DNA of 64,000 nucleotides from Metabacillus litoralis (lineage in GTDB: Bacteria; Bacillota; Bacilli; Bacillales; Bacillaceae): positions 186,001 through 250,000 of the forward strand of contig NZ_JAIVKL010000008.1 of assembly GCF_020524045.1 (NCBI RefSeq), in the 5' to 3' direction. The notes under the pieces are model-generated. The model was not told the DNA's origin. It searched no databases and saw only the letters and a program-made list of their open reading frames with translations. Shown here piece by piece: positions 17,570 through 27,123 of the stretch. The stretch's first letter is position 1; every line of letters starts with the position of its first letter. Made by a program: the position numbers and the translations under genes.

Positions 17570-18763
17570 TCAGGCCTTTGATTCTTGTGCAGACGATCTC
17601 ATCATTGATTTGTCTCTTTCTATCGTTTTTCTTGTTATTGAAAACACTGCACAAAGTAAGGCGATAATGACAATAACTCCTCCAAACCAAGCAGTTTTAG
17701 CGACAGTTCCTGTTTGACTTAAAACAATACCACCAAAAGCTGAGCCAAGTGCAATACCTACTTGTAATGCGGAGTTATTAAAGCTTTGCTGAATATCTGA
17801 TGTTGCAGGATCTGCTTGAATCAAGTAGCTTTGCTGTGGAGGTGCCAAACTCCAACTTAATGCTGCCCAAACCATCATGAACGGTATGAATAGAATAAGT
17901 GAGAAAGTAGTTAATGGCAATAAAAATAATACAAAGGCAAATGCACTAATGACAAAAATAATGCTTTTATGAGCTCCGATTGAATCGGAAAGAATTCCTC
18001 CGAAAGCTCCTCCACTTACAGCGGCAATTCCAAATAATAAATAACAAATACTAATCCAATAGGAACTTAAATGTAGTTGCGTTTCTAAAAATGGAGTGAA
18101 GTAAGCATAAATCGTATAATGTCCTGCTAACATAAATACAGTTGCAAGATGTGCACTACCTAATTTAGCGCTACTCACTGCTTTTAATTGCTGTGAAAGT
18201 GGAATCGTACTCTCACCAGGAATTCGCTCTAGAAAGATAGCAATAAGGACAAAAGATCCAAGAGATAAAATCGCAATTCCAAGAAAAATAACACGCCAAC
18301 CAAATGTATCGGAAATAAGAATACCTAGAGGCACACCCATAACAAGTGATGAACTAATCCCCATATAGATAAGTCCTAAAGCTTTTGCTCGATGAGTTGG
18401 AGCAACTATTTTAGCAGCAATGATTAACGACAGAACAACAATTAAAGCTGTACTCATTGCCGTTATAACTCTAGCAAACATCATAAAGGAAAAACTTGTG
18501 CTAAAGTACGTCATAATATTGCCGATAAAGAAAACAAACAGTGAAGAAAGATATAACTTTTTTCTTTCTATTTTATTAGTTAATACAAGTAAAACAGGAC
18601 CAGCAACTGCATATATAAGTGCAAAAACAGTGATTAGTTGTCCAGCAGAGCTTAATGAAATATTAAAATCGTTAGCAATCGTTGGCAATATTCCACCAAC
18701 AATTAATTCAACTAGTCCTACTGCGACAGTTGATAAAGCGAGAATAAAAACTTTTACATTCAT
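17570..18763 (-). CDS. pbuE: Purine efflux pump PbuE (MFS)
   Basis: 397 residues, twelve membrane helices. The sequence closely follows B. subtilis PbuE along its length: [13 protein letters not shown] near the start, [10 protein letters not shown] in helix five, [11 protein letters not shown], and [20 protein letters not shown] near the end. PbuE exports adenine, hypoxanthine and purine analogues by proton exchange. The identification is strengthened by the adenine-type riboswitch directly upstream. An AGGAAGG motif lies about 12 bases before ATG 18763. Convergent with the secreted-protein gene and monocistronic. Confidence 0.95.
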   Translation of the reverse strand: MNVKVFILALSTVAVGLVELIVGGILPTIANDFNISLSSAGQLITVFALIYAVAGPVLLVLTNKIERKKLYLSSLFVFFIGNIMTYFSTSFSFMMFARVITAMSTALIVVLSLIIAAKIVAPTHRAKALGLIYMGISSSLVMGVPLGILISDTFGWRVIFLGIAILSLGSFVLIAIFLERIPGESTIPLSQQLKAVSSAKLGSAHLATVFMLAGHYTIYAYFTPFLETQLHLSSYWISICYLLFGIAAVSGGAFGGILSDSIGAHKSIIFVISAFAFVLFLLPLTTFSLILFIPFMMVWAALSWSLAPPQQSYLIQADPATSDIQQSFNNSALQVGIALGSAFGGIVLSQTGTVAKTAWFGGVIVIIALLCAVFSITRKTIERDKSMMRSSAQESKA

Positions 18764-18830
18764 AATCTATTTTTCATCCTTCCTCATACATCAATGAAAT
18801 ACTTTGAATTAATTATCAGAAAAAAACAAA

Positions 18831-18929
18831 AAATCCTGATTACAAAAAACGAATAATATTCATTTTCTGTAATCAGGATTTTATGGTTCCTGGTAGAGAC
18901 CCTCAAGCCATATTCTAGAGGTTATACAG
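18831..18929 (-). promoter_or_regulatory. Adenine riboswitch with overlapping terminator (pbuE leader)
   Basis: On the minus strand the aptamer occupies 18929 to 18867: P1 arm CTGTA, J1/2 TAACC, the AATATGG loop, TCTCTACC core, P3 CCAGGA/TCCTG and closing GATTACAG. The base after the P3 helix, in GATTAC, is T (U74), the adenine-specific choice; guanine aptamers have C. The P1 3' strand is also the 3' neighbour of a 14-bp terminator stem (TGTAATCAGGATTT with AAATCCTGATTACA, 18868-18881 with 18831-18844) followed by TTTTTTG. Adenine binding should hold P1 and P3 and so prevent termination: an ON switch, as in B. subtilis pbuE. Confidence 0.95.
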
Positions 18930-19414
18930 GTAGTACATATTTAGTTGTAGGTAAGCACTTTGAAAAGATTACTATATTTTATCGTATTTATCAAGTCTTT
19001 TTTAAAATTGTGAAAGAAAATGCTTATTAATTTTTTATTAGAAAAATATCTAACATAAATCCACCTACTAGTAAAGAAATTATGATCGTAAGTGACTGAT
19101 TTTCTAAAAGCATTCTCTTAAACTTCCAAGCTTTATGGCAATACAGATATTATTAGTTCCTGACTATACTTTGAATATCAGAAGATTCCCATGTAAATCG
19201 TTGGATATATATGTTAAAATGAGATTAGTTTTTATAAAGTGTACTTAAGTTTAAATAACAAGAAACCGATAAACCTTAATATTCTATATATACTGGATTA
19301 AAGTTGCTTATCACATTGAAGGGTACGAGTGTTCAATCAGAACAGTCACATTTCCATAAAAGAGCAGGTTAATTGAAGCAGCTATTATTAGTTTAATGGA
19401 GTGGTTAAAAGTAA
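18930..19414. other. Long gap between riboswitch and next gene
   Basis: Contains the pbuE promoter region (minus strand) next to the aptamer. A minus-strand run of about 36 codons (19028-19140, reading HKAWKFKRMLLENQ then a hydrophobic stretch) has no ribosome binding site and may be a remnant. A hairpin-like GAGTGTTC/GAACAGTC pair near 19328-19347 resembles the terminator at 20370. Nothing else is supported. Confidence 0.5.
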
Positions 19415-19681
19415 ATGAGAAAAATTAATTTTCGTAAAAAAATATGTTTTTACTTATCCTTAACTCTTTTTCTTTTTGGTGTTATTTCTTGGGTGCCTTA
19501 TCTTGTACTTAACATCCAAGAGCCTTATGGAATGTTAACATTTATCCTTAATCCAATAGGTTTTTATTTAGGATACTTAGCAAAAAACAGACTTTTAGCA
19601 TTAAGTAATTTAGCTATGTTATTTAGTATTGTCCCAGTAGCTATTTATGTTTACATAACAAAAGGATATATTCCTATGTAA
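19415..19681 (+). CDS. Small membrane protein, hypothetical
   Basis: 88 residues, ATG after TAATGGAGTGG. A basic N terminus (RKINFRKK) precedes three hydrophobic stretches: ICFYLSLTLFLFGVISWVPY, GFYLGYLAKN and LAMLFSIVPVAIYVYI. The middle reads like the small DUF-type membrane proteins scattered in Bacillus genomes (FILNPIGFYLGYLAK). No function can be given. Confidence 0.6.
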   Translation: MRKINFRKKICFYLSLTLFLFGVISWVPYLVLNIQEPYGMLTFILNPIGFYLGYLAKNRLLALSNLAMLFSIVPVAIYVYITKGYIPM

Positions 19682-19895
19682 GTTAATGAAAAATGGAATG
19701 TCATAAAAATCATTCTTATTAAAGGAAAATGTAAGATTATAAAATATGAATAGAGGCTTTTCACTAACGATATAAATCTGAAGTAGATTGAAAGAAAAGT
19801 TGAAGAGATATAAGGGGACTTATTCTTATTACTCTGGATATTTATTGACATCTTGATAAGATGATATATCGTTCCGTTTTCAATGAAAAATAAAT

Positions 19896-20039
19896 ATGGA
19901 AAGTAAGCTCGCTTTTATAAGCTCAAATATAGAAGGTGAGGAAAGTTCAAGAAAAACTAAATTCATAGTTTGGTGGATAGTGAGTACCTTAGCTTGGGGA
20001 ATTTTGAGTTTCATTCTTATTGTATGGTGGGTTTTATAA
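19896..20039 (+). CDS. Very small membrane protein candidate (47 residues)
   Basis: ATG 19896 opens 47 codons: a charged N terminus (SSNIEGEESSRKTK) and one strong membrane helix (FIVWWIVSTLAWGILSFI then LIVWWVL). The Trp-rich helix and Lys stop-transfer edge look like a real peptide, but there is no convincing ribosome binding site, so the start is uncertain. Confidence 0.4.
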   Translation: MESKLAFISSNIEGEESSRKTKFIVWWIVSTLAWGILSFILIVWWVL

Positions 20040-20117
20040 TCACTTTGGATAACAGTTGACTTAAAATGGACTTAAACGAACGGGTAGTCTTAAACTAAAA
20101 AAAGGAGAGTAGATTAT

Positions 20118-20318
20118 TTGGGTATTGATCGTTCCTCAAGATTAGCAAGATGGAGAGAGAAGTATGGATCGGTAGCAATTGCGTTATGTTGTTTATGTAG
20201 TGCAATCATAACATGGGGAAATAACTGGGTTTTAACAGGAATTTTAGTGTTAGGTGTTTTGGTTTGCGGAGCAATAGGGGTCTTTGGAATGAAACAAGCT
20301 TTAAAGAAAAAGAATTAA
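20118..20318 (+). CDS. Small two-helix membrane protein, hypothetical
   Basis: 66 residues from TTG, with AAAGGAGAG about ten bases upstream. A basic N terminus (RSSRLARWREKYG) is followed by two hydrophobic segments (SVAIALCCLCSAIITWG; VLTGILVLGVLVCGAIGVFG) and a Lys-rich end. No family recognised. Confidence 0.6.
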   Translation: MGIDRSSRLARWREKYGSVAIALCCLCSAIITWGNNWVLTGILVLGVLVCGAIGVFGMKQALKKKN

Positions 20319-20369
20319 TATCTTCCTTCTAAACAGAAGAATTTTAACATTTAAACTCAACGTAAAGGA

Positions 20370-20401
20370 AGCGAGTGTTCATTAAGAACAGTCGCTTTTT
20401 C
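20370..20401 (+). terminator. Rho-independent terminator
   Basis: Stem AGCGAGTGTTC/GAACAGTCGCT (20370-20380 with 20386-20396), one internal mismatch, 5-base loop, T run. It ends the small membrane gene transcript. Confidence 0.8.
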
Positions 20402-20509
20402 ATTATCAGATGAATGAGTTCAAGTACGAAATATGAATTATATTAATGAATTAATAAGGAAACTAGCGATGATAAAATTGCATCCTTATTTACAATAACT
20501 TTTTAATAA

Positions 20510-21892
20510 TCAAAGGAGGTGATTTGTGTTTTCAACAAAAAATACTTGATGAATTTTTAATTTGTTTATGTTTTTTGCTAGTTTTTCAATACCTTGATCT
20601 ATTTGTGTTATGTCTACTTGAGAAATACACAATCTAATTAAAGAATTCTTCTGAAACTCTGGTAAATACATTCTTTTTGCATCAACTACTAATACGTTAT
20701 CCTGTTGTAGCATTGTCATCAAACGATTTGCCTGAATCATTTTTGGCAAGTAGATAGATAAATAAAACCCTGATTTAGGTTTCGTAAAAAGAACATCTGG
20801 TGATAAGTGTTTTTCACATGATTGTATAACCATTTTCATTTTTGTACTATACAAATCTCTAATTCTTTCAATATGTGCATTGAACATACCACTTTTTAAA
20901 TAGAGTTCTAATGCTCCTTGAGATATGGTTGTACTAAACAAATCAGAACTAAATTTATAACGTGAAAAAGTATTTATTAATAATTCAGGCAGTATGGCTA
21001 GGCCTATTCTTAAACCAGGAAGCATGATTTTCGAAAAACTTTTTAAATAAATCACTCTTCCCGTTGGGTCATAGGTAAACATAGGGTCTGATTTGGTATT
21101 TAAATCCAGATCACCAAATATGTCATCTTCTACAATATAAACATCATATTTAGTTGCAAGTTCTACAATTTTCTTTTTTACTTTGTTAGAGTAACTATGG
21201 CCTAGAGGATTATGAAATCTAGGAATGATATAAAAAAACTTAATGTTGTTATGTTTAAACAAATACTCTAATCGCTCTAAATCTATTCCTTCCATATCTA
21301 CTTCAATACCAAACGTCTTAACATGATGAACTTTCACAGATTCAATCATGCCAGAATATGTGGGCTGTTCAACTAGTATATTTGTTTTTCCATTAGGAAA
21401 AGGCATATGTACGAGCAAATGAAGAGCCTGTTGTGATCCAGATGTAATTAAGATTCTTTGGAGATCTGTAAATACTTGCCGATCTTGCAAGTGTTTCGTC
21501 AATTCCTTTCGCAATGAAGGTAAGCCCTGCTGGTGAGAATACGTAAAAAGTTCTTCTTTATATAAATTAATCGCTTGATTAAAACAATGTTGAAAATCTT
21601 CATATGGCATTGCTTTTTTATCAGGACCTGCGGAAAGAAAATCAATTATGACCTTATTCGACTTGTCATTCATATGATTTTCATGGTTTACAACATAATA
21701 TCCACTTTTTGGTATGGAATAAATTAAATGTTGATTTTCTAATTCATTATAAGCTTTAATTATTGTATTTTTACTACAGCTATACTGCTCAGATAACATT
21801 CGAATCGAAGGGATTTTTGTTCCAGACTTAAGGGAACCATCGGTAATTTTCTTTTTTAAATCATCCATAATAAGACTATATTTTGTATTCAT
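20510..21892 (-). CDS. MocR-type GntR/aminotransferase regulator
   Basis: 460 residues. Residues 1-70 are a GntR winged helix (SIRMLSEQYSCSKNTIIKAY). From about 80 a fold-type I aminotransferase domain follows: HQQGLPSLRKEL, SGSQQALHLL, FHNPLGHSYS, EDDIFGDL, and SFSKIMLPGLRIG with the PLP-binding Lys288. MocR proteins use PLP-bound amino compounds as signals and mostly control an adjacent divergent operon. Here that is the GNAT plus D-serine dehydratase pair, so D-serine or a related amino acid is the likely effector (inference). The likely operator lies in 21893-22006. Confidence 0.9.
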   Translation of the reverse strand: MNTKYSLIMDDLKKKITDGSLKSGTKIPSIRMLSEQYSCSKNTIIKAYNELENQHLIYSIPKSGYYVVNHENHMNDKSNKVIIDFLSAGPDKKAMPYEDFQHCFNQAINLYKEELFTYSHQQGLPSLRKELTKHLQDRQVFTDLQRILITSGSQQALHLLVHMPFPNGKTNILVEQPTYSGMIESVKVHHVKTFGIEVDMEGIDLERLEYLFKHNNIKFFYIIPRFHNPLGHSYSNKVKKKIVELATKYDVYIVEDDIFGDLDLNTKSDPMFTYDPTGRVIYLKSFSKIMLPGLRIGLAILPELLINTFSRYKFSSDLFSTTISQGALELYLKSGMFNAHIERIRDLYSTKMKMVIQSCEKHLSPDVLFTKPKSGFYLSIYLPKMIQANRLMTMLQQDNVLVVDAKRMYLPEFQKNSLIRLCISQVDITQIDQGIEKLAKNINKLKIHQVFFVENTNHLL

Positions 21893-22006
21893 GAGTGAAT
21901 GACCTCCAAATCTGTACCTATACAGTTAATGAAAAATAGGATGTTCATTAGTAGATAAAACCTCTATGTTATTAGTATATCATTGTTTTAATAGGGGGCA
22001 TGTTTA

Positions 22007-22423
22007 ATGGAGTGGTACAAAGATGGTTATACAGTTGATGATACGAAAACTAGAATGGATACAGATGCTATTTACAATATGCTTTCAAACAGCTATTGGG
22101 CATCAGCGCGAACCAAGGAAGTGATTATTAATAGCATGAAAAACTCCATTTGTTTTGGTGTATTTGAAGGTGAAAAACAAATAGGTTTTGCAAGAGTAAT
22201 TACAGATTATTATGTTTTTGCGTGGATTTGTGATGTAATTATCCATGATAATTACCGAGGAAAAGGATTAGGTAAAATGTTGCTCACGTGCATTATGGAA
22301 CATCCCGACATTCAAGTGAAATCTTTTGGACTTTATACAAAAGATGCTCATACACTTTATAAGAAATTTGGTTTTACTAATGTGGAGACAATGCAATGTA
22401 AAATTTCACACCAGGAGGGCTAG
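22007..22423 (+). CDS. GNAT family N-acetyltransferase
   Basis: 138 residues, ATG after AGGGGGC. Typical GNAT order: GFARVITDYYVFAWICDVII (beta 4-5), the acetyl-CoA loop YRGKGLGKMLL, and a C-terminal YKKFGFTNVE. It belongs to the compact YjhQ/YitI-like acyltransferases. It is co-directional with dsdA after 95 bases and divergent from the MocR gene, so it may modify an amino acid or peptide in the same pathway. Substrate unknown. Confidence 0.85.
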   Translation: MEWYKDGYTVDDTKTRMDTDAIYNMLSNSYWASARTKEVIINSMKNSICFGVFEGEKQIGFARVITDYYVFAWICDVIIHDNYRGKGLGKMLLTCIMEHPDIQVKSFGLYTKDAHTLYKKFGFTNVETMQCKISHQEG

Positions 22424-22518
22424 TACGTAAATAAACCTTTTTCTAATTTTAATTCATATACTTGCGATATAATACATTTAACCATATAGAAATGAAATAA
22501 AAGCACAAAAGAAGGTAT

Positions 22519-23844
22519 ATGCATATGAAACAGATACAAGGAAAAACCGTGGAGGAATGGGTAAAAATTCATCCAATTATTAATCAGGTGATCAATACGG
22601 AAGAAACACTGTGGATCAATTCCAACCATAAAAATTTTGAAGAGGCGATCGAAAAAATCACGTTAACAATGGATGAAGTGGTAGATGCTGAGGAAAGATT
22701 GAGAAGATTTGCTCCTTACTTAATGGCTGTTTTTCCCGAAACAAAACCGAATGGTGGCATAATTGAGTCAGGTCTTGTTGAAATACCAAGCATGAAAATC
22801 GCCATGGAAAATCACTTTAACAAAAAACTAACTGGTCATTTGCTTCTTAAATGTGATCATACTTTACCAATTTCAGGTTCAATCAAAGCTAGAGGTGGCA
22901 TTTATGAGGTGTTGAAGCATGCCGAAGAGATTGCACTTAAAAGTAGGATGTTAACAGTTGATGATGATTACAGCATGTTAGCTCAACCTCACTTTAAAGA
23001 GCTTTTTTCTCAGCATTCAATTTCAGTTGGGTCAACAGGAAATTTGGGATTAAGTATTGGAATAATAAGTGCAAAATTAGGGTTTAAGGTGTTTGTTCAT
23101 ATGTCAGCAGATGCAAAGCTATGGAAAAAGGATTTATTAAGAAAAAGCGGTGTTACAGTCATTGAGTATGATTCAGATTATAGTGTGGCCGTTGCTGAAG
23201 GTAGGAAACAGGCAGAAGAAGATGAAAGAATGCATTTTGTTGATGATGAAAACTCGAAAGATCTCTTTTTAGGTTATGCTGTAGCTGCATTGCGACTAAA
23301 ACAGCAACTTGAAGAACGTAAAATCTATGTTAATGAGGAGCAGCCATTAATCGTTCATTTGCCTTGTGGCGTTGGAGGTGGACCTGGCGGGGTAGCTTTT
23401 GGGTTGAAATTAGTTTTTAAGGATAACGTCCACTGTTATTTTGCAGAACCAACACATTCTCCAGCCATGTTATTAGGTTTAGTCACAGGATTACATGATA
23501 AGATATCTGTTCATGATTTTGATATAGATAACATAACTGAAGCAGATGGATTGGCTGTTGGAAGACCATCTGGATTTGTAGGGAAAATGTTAGAAGAATT
23601 AATTAGTGGTGTTTATACTGTTGAAGATCAACATCTTTATCAATTGCTTTATATGTTAATTAAAACAGAGAATATATGGTTAGAACCTTCTGCAGTCGCT
23701 GGTTTTCCAGGAGTCATGAAGCTAAATGCTATTAAAGATGGTAACCATTTAGTTTGGGCAACTGGAGGAGATATGCTTCCGGATATTATTCATAAAGACA
23801 ACTATTTGAGAGGAAAGAAGTATTGGATAAATCGACTGCAGTAA
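22519..23844 (+). CDS. dsdA: D-serine dehydratase
   Basis: 441 residues (ATG 22519; ATG 22525 two codons on is equally possible after AGAAGGT). PLP enzyme of fold type [13 protein letters not shown] with Schiff-base Lys123, the SVGSTGNLG phosphate loop, [11 protein letters not shown], and a long DsdA-type insert ([12 protein letters not shown]). It converts D-serine to pyruvate and ammonia in the cytosol, giving detoxification and use of D-serine. Full length for the family. Regulation by the divergent MocR gene is inferred. Confidence 0.95.
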   Translation: MHMKQIQGKTVEEWVKIHPIINQVINTEETLWINSNHKNFEEAIEKITLTMDEVVDAEERLRRFAPYLMAVFPETKPNGGIIESGLVEIPSMKIAMENHFNKKLTGHLLLKCDHTLPISGSIKARGGIYEVLKHAEEIALKSRMLTVDDDYSMLAQPHFKELFSQHSISVGSTGNLGLSIGIISAKLGFKVFVHMSADAKLWKKDLLRKSGVTVIEYDSDYSVAVAEGRKQAEEDERMHFVDDENSKDLFLGYAVAALRLKQQLEERKIYVNEEQPLIVHLPCGVGGGPGGVAFGLKLVFKDNVHCYFAEPTHSPAMLLGLVTGLHDKISVHDFDIDNITEADGLAVGRPSGFVGKMLEELISGVYTVEDQHLYQLLYMLIKTENIWLEPSAVAGFPGVMKLNAIKDGNHLVWATGGDMLPDIIHKDNYLRGKKYWINRLQ

Positions 23845-23888
23845 GAGTAAATCACTTCAAAGAAATAGTATTATAATAGACGATTTTT

Positions 23889-23932
23889 AAAACATCAGTA
23901 ACCTAAAACTAATCAAAGGTTACTGATGTTTT
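23889..23932. terminator. Bidirectional terminator after dsdA
   Basis: A 16-bp perfect stem AAAACATCAGTAACCT with AGGTTACTGATGTTTT (23889-23904 with 23917-23932) and 12-base loop; the right arm overlaps the last codons of the convergent gene, so both transcripts share it. Confidence 0.92.
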
Positions 23933-24936
23933 AATTGGTTAATTAGTTTTTCTAGACGATTTAAATGAAAGGAATAATCAATAATAGATGATAAGACAAT
24001 CAGCAAGCGAACATTTTGATCGGAATTTTGTAGATATAATTTCAGTTTGAGTTCAAAGCTTTTCTTAAAATCTTCTTTTTCAAAGCTTGTATGATTTTCC
24101 TTTATTTTTCCTTGGTACTTTAATAGTAGAAATTCATGATATTTAATTAAGTGTTCAAGTTGATCATCAAAAAATTGGGTGTCTTCATCAATTTTTTTAC
24201 TTTGGAAAAAGTGTTCCTCGATATTCTCTAAAAGCTGTTCTCCTTCTTGCAGTGTTTTAAACAACTGCCGAAAAACTAGGATTTCTCTTCCGTGAAGTTG
24301 GTTTGATTTTTTCCCAAGTTTTGCTCTCTCTTCATCAAATAACAAATATTGCTCTTCTAATTTCTTAATATCACTTTTAAATTTCTTACTGTGCTCCTGA
24401 TACGTTGCCTCAGTTAACTCATTGGAAATGGCTGTTCTAATGAGTAAGGACATATTGTGAAACGTGGTTTCAACAAGCTGTACAAACGTTTTTTTGTATT
24501 TTGGTGGAAATATGAGTAAGTTGATTAAAATAGCAGTGCATGTCCCAATTAAAATCACATAAAATCTTTCTAATGCAAAGTAAATATCCTCACTTCCAGC
24601 AGCACTCATAACAGCTAGGACCGTAACAAGTGTTAATGGAATCGTACTTTGTAAATTCATTTTTATACTTATCGCAATAACAAGGATAATGACAAAACCA
24701 ATAATTACAGGATTTTCGCCAAAGAAATAGATGAAAAATAGTGAAATCGTTGCTCCGATTGTATTAGCCATAATTTGATCGACCATTTGCTTCCATGTAC
24801 GATAAATAGAAGGCTGAATAGCTAGAATGGCCGCAACCCCTGCAAAAACAGAAAGCTCAAAATGAAATAATGAACATATGTATATCGATAAGGACACTGC
24901 TAATCCTGTTTTTAAGATGCGTGGACCAAAAGTAAT
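23920..24936 (-). CDS. Aromatic-acid exporter / FUSC-like membrane protein (YqjA type), apparent ATT start
   Basis: 338 residues if started at ATT 24936. N-terminal half: membrane helices with the family stretch FAGVAAILAIQPSIYRTWK and a later ALERFYVILIGTCTAILINL. C-terminal half: cytoplasmic, charged and helical (ArAE-type). The first ATG/GTG/TTG in frame is GTG 24897, inside helix one. Upstream codons read TFGPRILKTGLAV, the conserved N terminus of YqjA-like proteins, and a perfect GGAGGG lies six bases before ATT. A TAG stop is five codons farther up with no standard start between. Substrate unknown. Confidence 0.85.
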   Translation of the reverse strand: MTFGPRILKTGLAVSLSIYICSLFHFELSVFAGVAAILAIQPSIYRTWKQMVDQIMANTIGATISLFFIYFFGENPVIIGFVIILVIAISIKMNLQSTIPLTLVTVLAVMSAAGSEDIYFALERFYVILIGTCTAILINLLIFPPKYKKTFVQLVETTFHNMSLLIRTAISNELTEATYQEHSKKFKSDIKKLEEQYLLFDEERAKLGKKSNQLHGREILVFRQLFKTLQEGEQLLENIEEHFFQSKKIDEDTQFFDDQLEHLIKYHEFLLLKYQGKIKENHTSFEKEDFKKSFELKLKLYLQNSDQNVRLLIVLSSIIDYSFHLNRLEKLINQLKHQ

Positions 24937-25464
24937 GCTGAACCCTCCAAACTAAAATCATAAATTAAGTGTGTATCATAAAATCATTTTACCTTACTTT
25001 TTCCGTATCATAAAGCAATGATGAGTTTCATCTTTTAATAATGGATTTGTGTACAATAAATAATACAAATAACCGAGTATTTGTCATTGATGACGAATAG
25101 AGACGATAAGATCATCAATAATACTTACATTCTAGCAATCTTCTAATGTAATGGAAATCTATAAATGGAAATAAGGAAATTTACTGATTTACTTATCAAT
25201 TGGATATTTATGTTAAACTATAAGTGTGAAAATGAAAATGACTAGTTATAAATAAAACTATTTATTTTAAAGACTGTTGAATAATAATACTTAAACTTAT
25301 ATGAGAACTTCAAGGGTTCATCATACTGGGAGGTTATTGGAACAGCCTTGGTGAAATTACTATTTGTAAAGCAAAAGTATATCTTTGTACATTCAATGAA
25401 CAACAGTTAAATGAAGAATTCGTAATAAATTCTAATAAAGTTCAACTATTTAGGAGGAAGATTA
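24937..25464. other. AT-rich gap without genes
   Basis: I see no open frame with a ribosome binding site, no hairpin plus T run and no riboswitch core here. The last 100 bases should hold the promoter of the DJ-1/PfpI gene. Confidence 0.5.
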
Positions 25465-26079
25465 TTGCCTACAAAGAAACAATGGAGCGTTGGTATTTTA
25501 CTTTTTAACGAGGTTGAGGTTCTTGATTTTGCAGGACCATTTGAAGTTTTTTCTGTCACTACATATGAAGATTTTGAAACAAAAGCATTTTTAGTAAGCA
25601 CCATTTCAGAAACAGGTGAAATTATTTCTGCTAGAAACGGATTGAAAGTTCAACCAGACTACAATTTTGAGAATGCTCCTTTATATGATATCATCGTGAT
25701 TCCTGGTGGACCAGGAGTTCAAGAAACCGAGATTCATAATAAACGAGTTTTAAAATGGATAGCATCTCATTCGCAAAATGTAAAAATAATGACCTCCGTT
25801 TGTACGGGTGCTTTCTTGCTAGCGAAAGCAAAATTACTTGATGGCAAACAAGCGACAACACATTGGTTAAGTTATCATCGACTTCAAAAAGACTTTCCAA
25901 GAATAGAAGTGCTAAGAGATGTGAAATTCGTTGATCAAGGTAATATTATTACTTCAGCAGGGGTTTCAGCTGGGATAGATATGTCTTTTCATATAGTAAA
26001 TCGACTTCTAGGTAGTAAAATAGCAGAAAATACAGCTAAAGGTATGGAATACAATATTAAATTAGGTAAGATAAATTAG
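25465..26079 (+). CDS. DJ-1/PfpI family protein
   Basis: 204 residues from TTG 25465, after TAGGAGGA. Class I glutamine-amidotransferase-like fold: LDFAGPFEVFS at the start, IIVIPGGPG, nucleophile elbow SVCTGAFLLA (Cys113), ATTHWLSY with the His that follows the Cys, and TSAGVSAGIDM. This is the N-terminal half of GlxA-type regulators standing alone, without an AraC domain, like isonitrile hydratase and cyclohexyl isocyanide hydratase relatives. Reaction cannot be fixed from sequence; isonitrile hydration or glyoxalase/chaperone activity are options. Confidence 0.85.
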   Translation: MPTKKQWSVGILLFNEVEVLDFAGPFEVFSVTTYEDFETKAFLVSTISETGEIISARNGLKVQPDYNFENAPLYDIIVIPGGPGVQETEIHNKRVLKWIASHSQNVKIMTSVCTGAFLLAKAKLLDGKQATTHWLSYHRLQKDFPRIEVLRDVKFVDQGNIITSAGVSAGIDMSFHIVNRLLGSKIAENTAKGMEYNIKLGKIN

Positions 26080-26246
26080 TTAGGATACTCATCTTATATT
26101 AAAGATAACGTATTTTTTCTTAACATGGTTATATTGTTGATGATCTCTTATATAAAAAAACCTCATAGAGTATGATCTCAAGTTAAATTTAGATTACTGC
26201 AATAGAATTATGCAGTATTATAATAAATGATTGAGAAAGGATTAAT

Positions 26247-26552
26247 ATGGACACTTTAATTTTAATATTATTTTTCATCGTTTTAATATCTCTTAATATT
26301 GCGTTTTTTTTATTGTTTAAAAGGGGAAAATTGAATCTTATTTTATCAGGCATCTTTATGATGATTCTTGCACCAATTCTTGGTTTTTTATGCGGTGCAT
26401 TATTTCATCACTTTTATGATTGGGGTTCAGGAGGAACAGGTGAAGGTGCTGGATATGGTGGAGCAATTTTAGGAATAATCACTTTAATGAATGGTGTTCT
26501 TATTTTGGTGATTGGAATCATCAAATGGTTTATACTTGTCGTAAAAAAGTAA
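26247..26552 (+). CDS. Small membrane protein, hypothetical
   Basis: 101 residues, ATG after AAAGG. Three hydrophobic stretches (LILILFFIVLISLNIAFFLL, GIFMMILAPILGFLCGALFH, LMNGVLILVIGIIKW) with a Gly-rich loop GSGGTGEGAGYGGA before the last. Lys-rich at the end. No family assigned. Confidence 0.6.
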   Translation: MDTLILILFFIVLISLNIAFFLLFKRGKLNLILSGIFMMILAPILGFLCGALFHHFYDWGSGGTGEGAGYGGAILGIITLMNGVLILVIGIIKWFILVVKK

Positions 26553-26586
26553 AAAGTTTCATTAGAAGAAGTGCTAGTTCCTTTTT

Positions 26587-26760
26587 GAAATAAGTGGGCA
26601 AAAATGGTTTTATATAAATACTGCACAATTAGAGAATAAGGAAATCATTAAAGCAAGAAATGAAAAGGCGATCAAAAATGTTCCTTTAGAGCAATTATAT
26701 TGTACTCATTGTGGATTTGCTTCTACTCATCATGGAAACATTTTACCTAAAGAAGAGTAA
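26587..26760 (+). pseudogene. 3' remnant of a CxxC-containing protein gene
   Basis: An open frame of 57 codons with no usable start: it follows TAG directly and opens with EISGQKWFYINTAQLENKE, then KNVPLEQLYCTHCGF and THHGNILPKEE. The sequence has coding character and a CxxC zinc-ribbon-like pair, but lacks a start codon and ribosome binding site. It is best read as the tail of a gene that lost its 5' part. A relation to the gene just upstream is not visible. Confidence 0.5.
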
Positions 26761-26842
26761 TGGGCAAAATTAAAATAAGTTGTTGATATTTCTAATGAAA
26801 TTTTTGGGTTAAAGACGAGCCAAGAAAAATAGCGATCAACAC

Positions 26843-26877
26843 ACAAAAACAGCTTTGTACATGGTACAAAGCTGTTT
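26843..26877 (-). terminator. Terminator of the first 48-residue gene
   Basis: A 14-bp perfect stem (AAACAGCTTTGTAC with GTACAAAGCTGTTT, 26847-26860 and 26864-26877) with a 3-base loop; the T run is on the minus-strand side. Confidence 0.88.
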
Positions 26878-26899
26878 ATTATATCATTGGAATTTTAAA

Positions 26900-27046
26900 T
26901 TACATATAATCGTAAACAGAGTCTTCTAAGTAGAGCCAGTGATAGTATTCAATTTGTGGATCTGTCATTTCAGACATTTCTTTTTCATTGAATTTTTGTT
27001 TTGCTAACAATTCCTTCACTTTTGAGTCTCTGGCTTGTTTACTCAT
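26900..27046 (-). CDS. 48-residue protein, copy 1 of 3
   Basis: ATG 27046 with AGGAGGATTT eight bases upstream opens 48 codons: MSKQARDSKVKELLAKQKF, then NEKEMSEMTDPQIEYYHW and LYLEDSVYDYM. A basic helical half is followed by an acidic, aromatic-rich tail. Near-identical genes lie at 30466-30612 and 34637-34783. The proteins barely change while third codon positions do, so the peptide is under selection. It has its own promoter with a dyad and its own terminator. No family recognised with confidence; size and layout recall the tiny cytosolic proteins of Bacillus such as the BH0509 type. Confidence 0.85.
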   Translation of the reverse strand: MSKQARDSKVKELLAKQKFNEKEMSEMTDPQIEYYHWLYLEDSVYDYM

Positions 27047-27123
27047 TTTTAAATCCTCCTATAATATGAGAAGTAACGTTGATGCTACATTCATGTAAGC
27101 GATTTCTTTTATTACTTACTTTT

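Noticed and set aside
19028-19140. Minus-strand 36-codon frame with a hydrophobic end
   Set aside because: No start with a ribosome binding site; noted only as a possible remnant.
20517-20545. AAAGGAGGTGATTT followed by GTG on the plus strand
   Set aside because: It looks like an ideal ribosome binding site, but the frame closes after seven codons and lies in the 3' end of the MocR gene.
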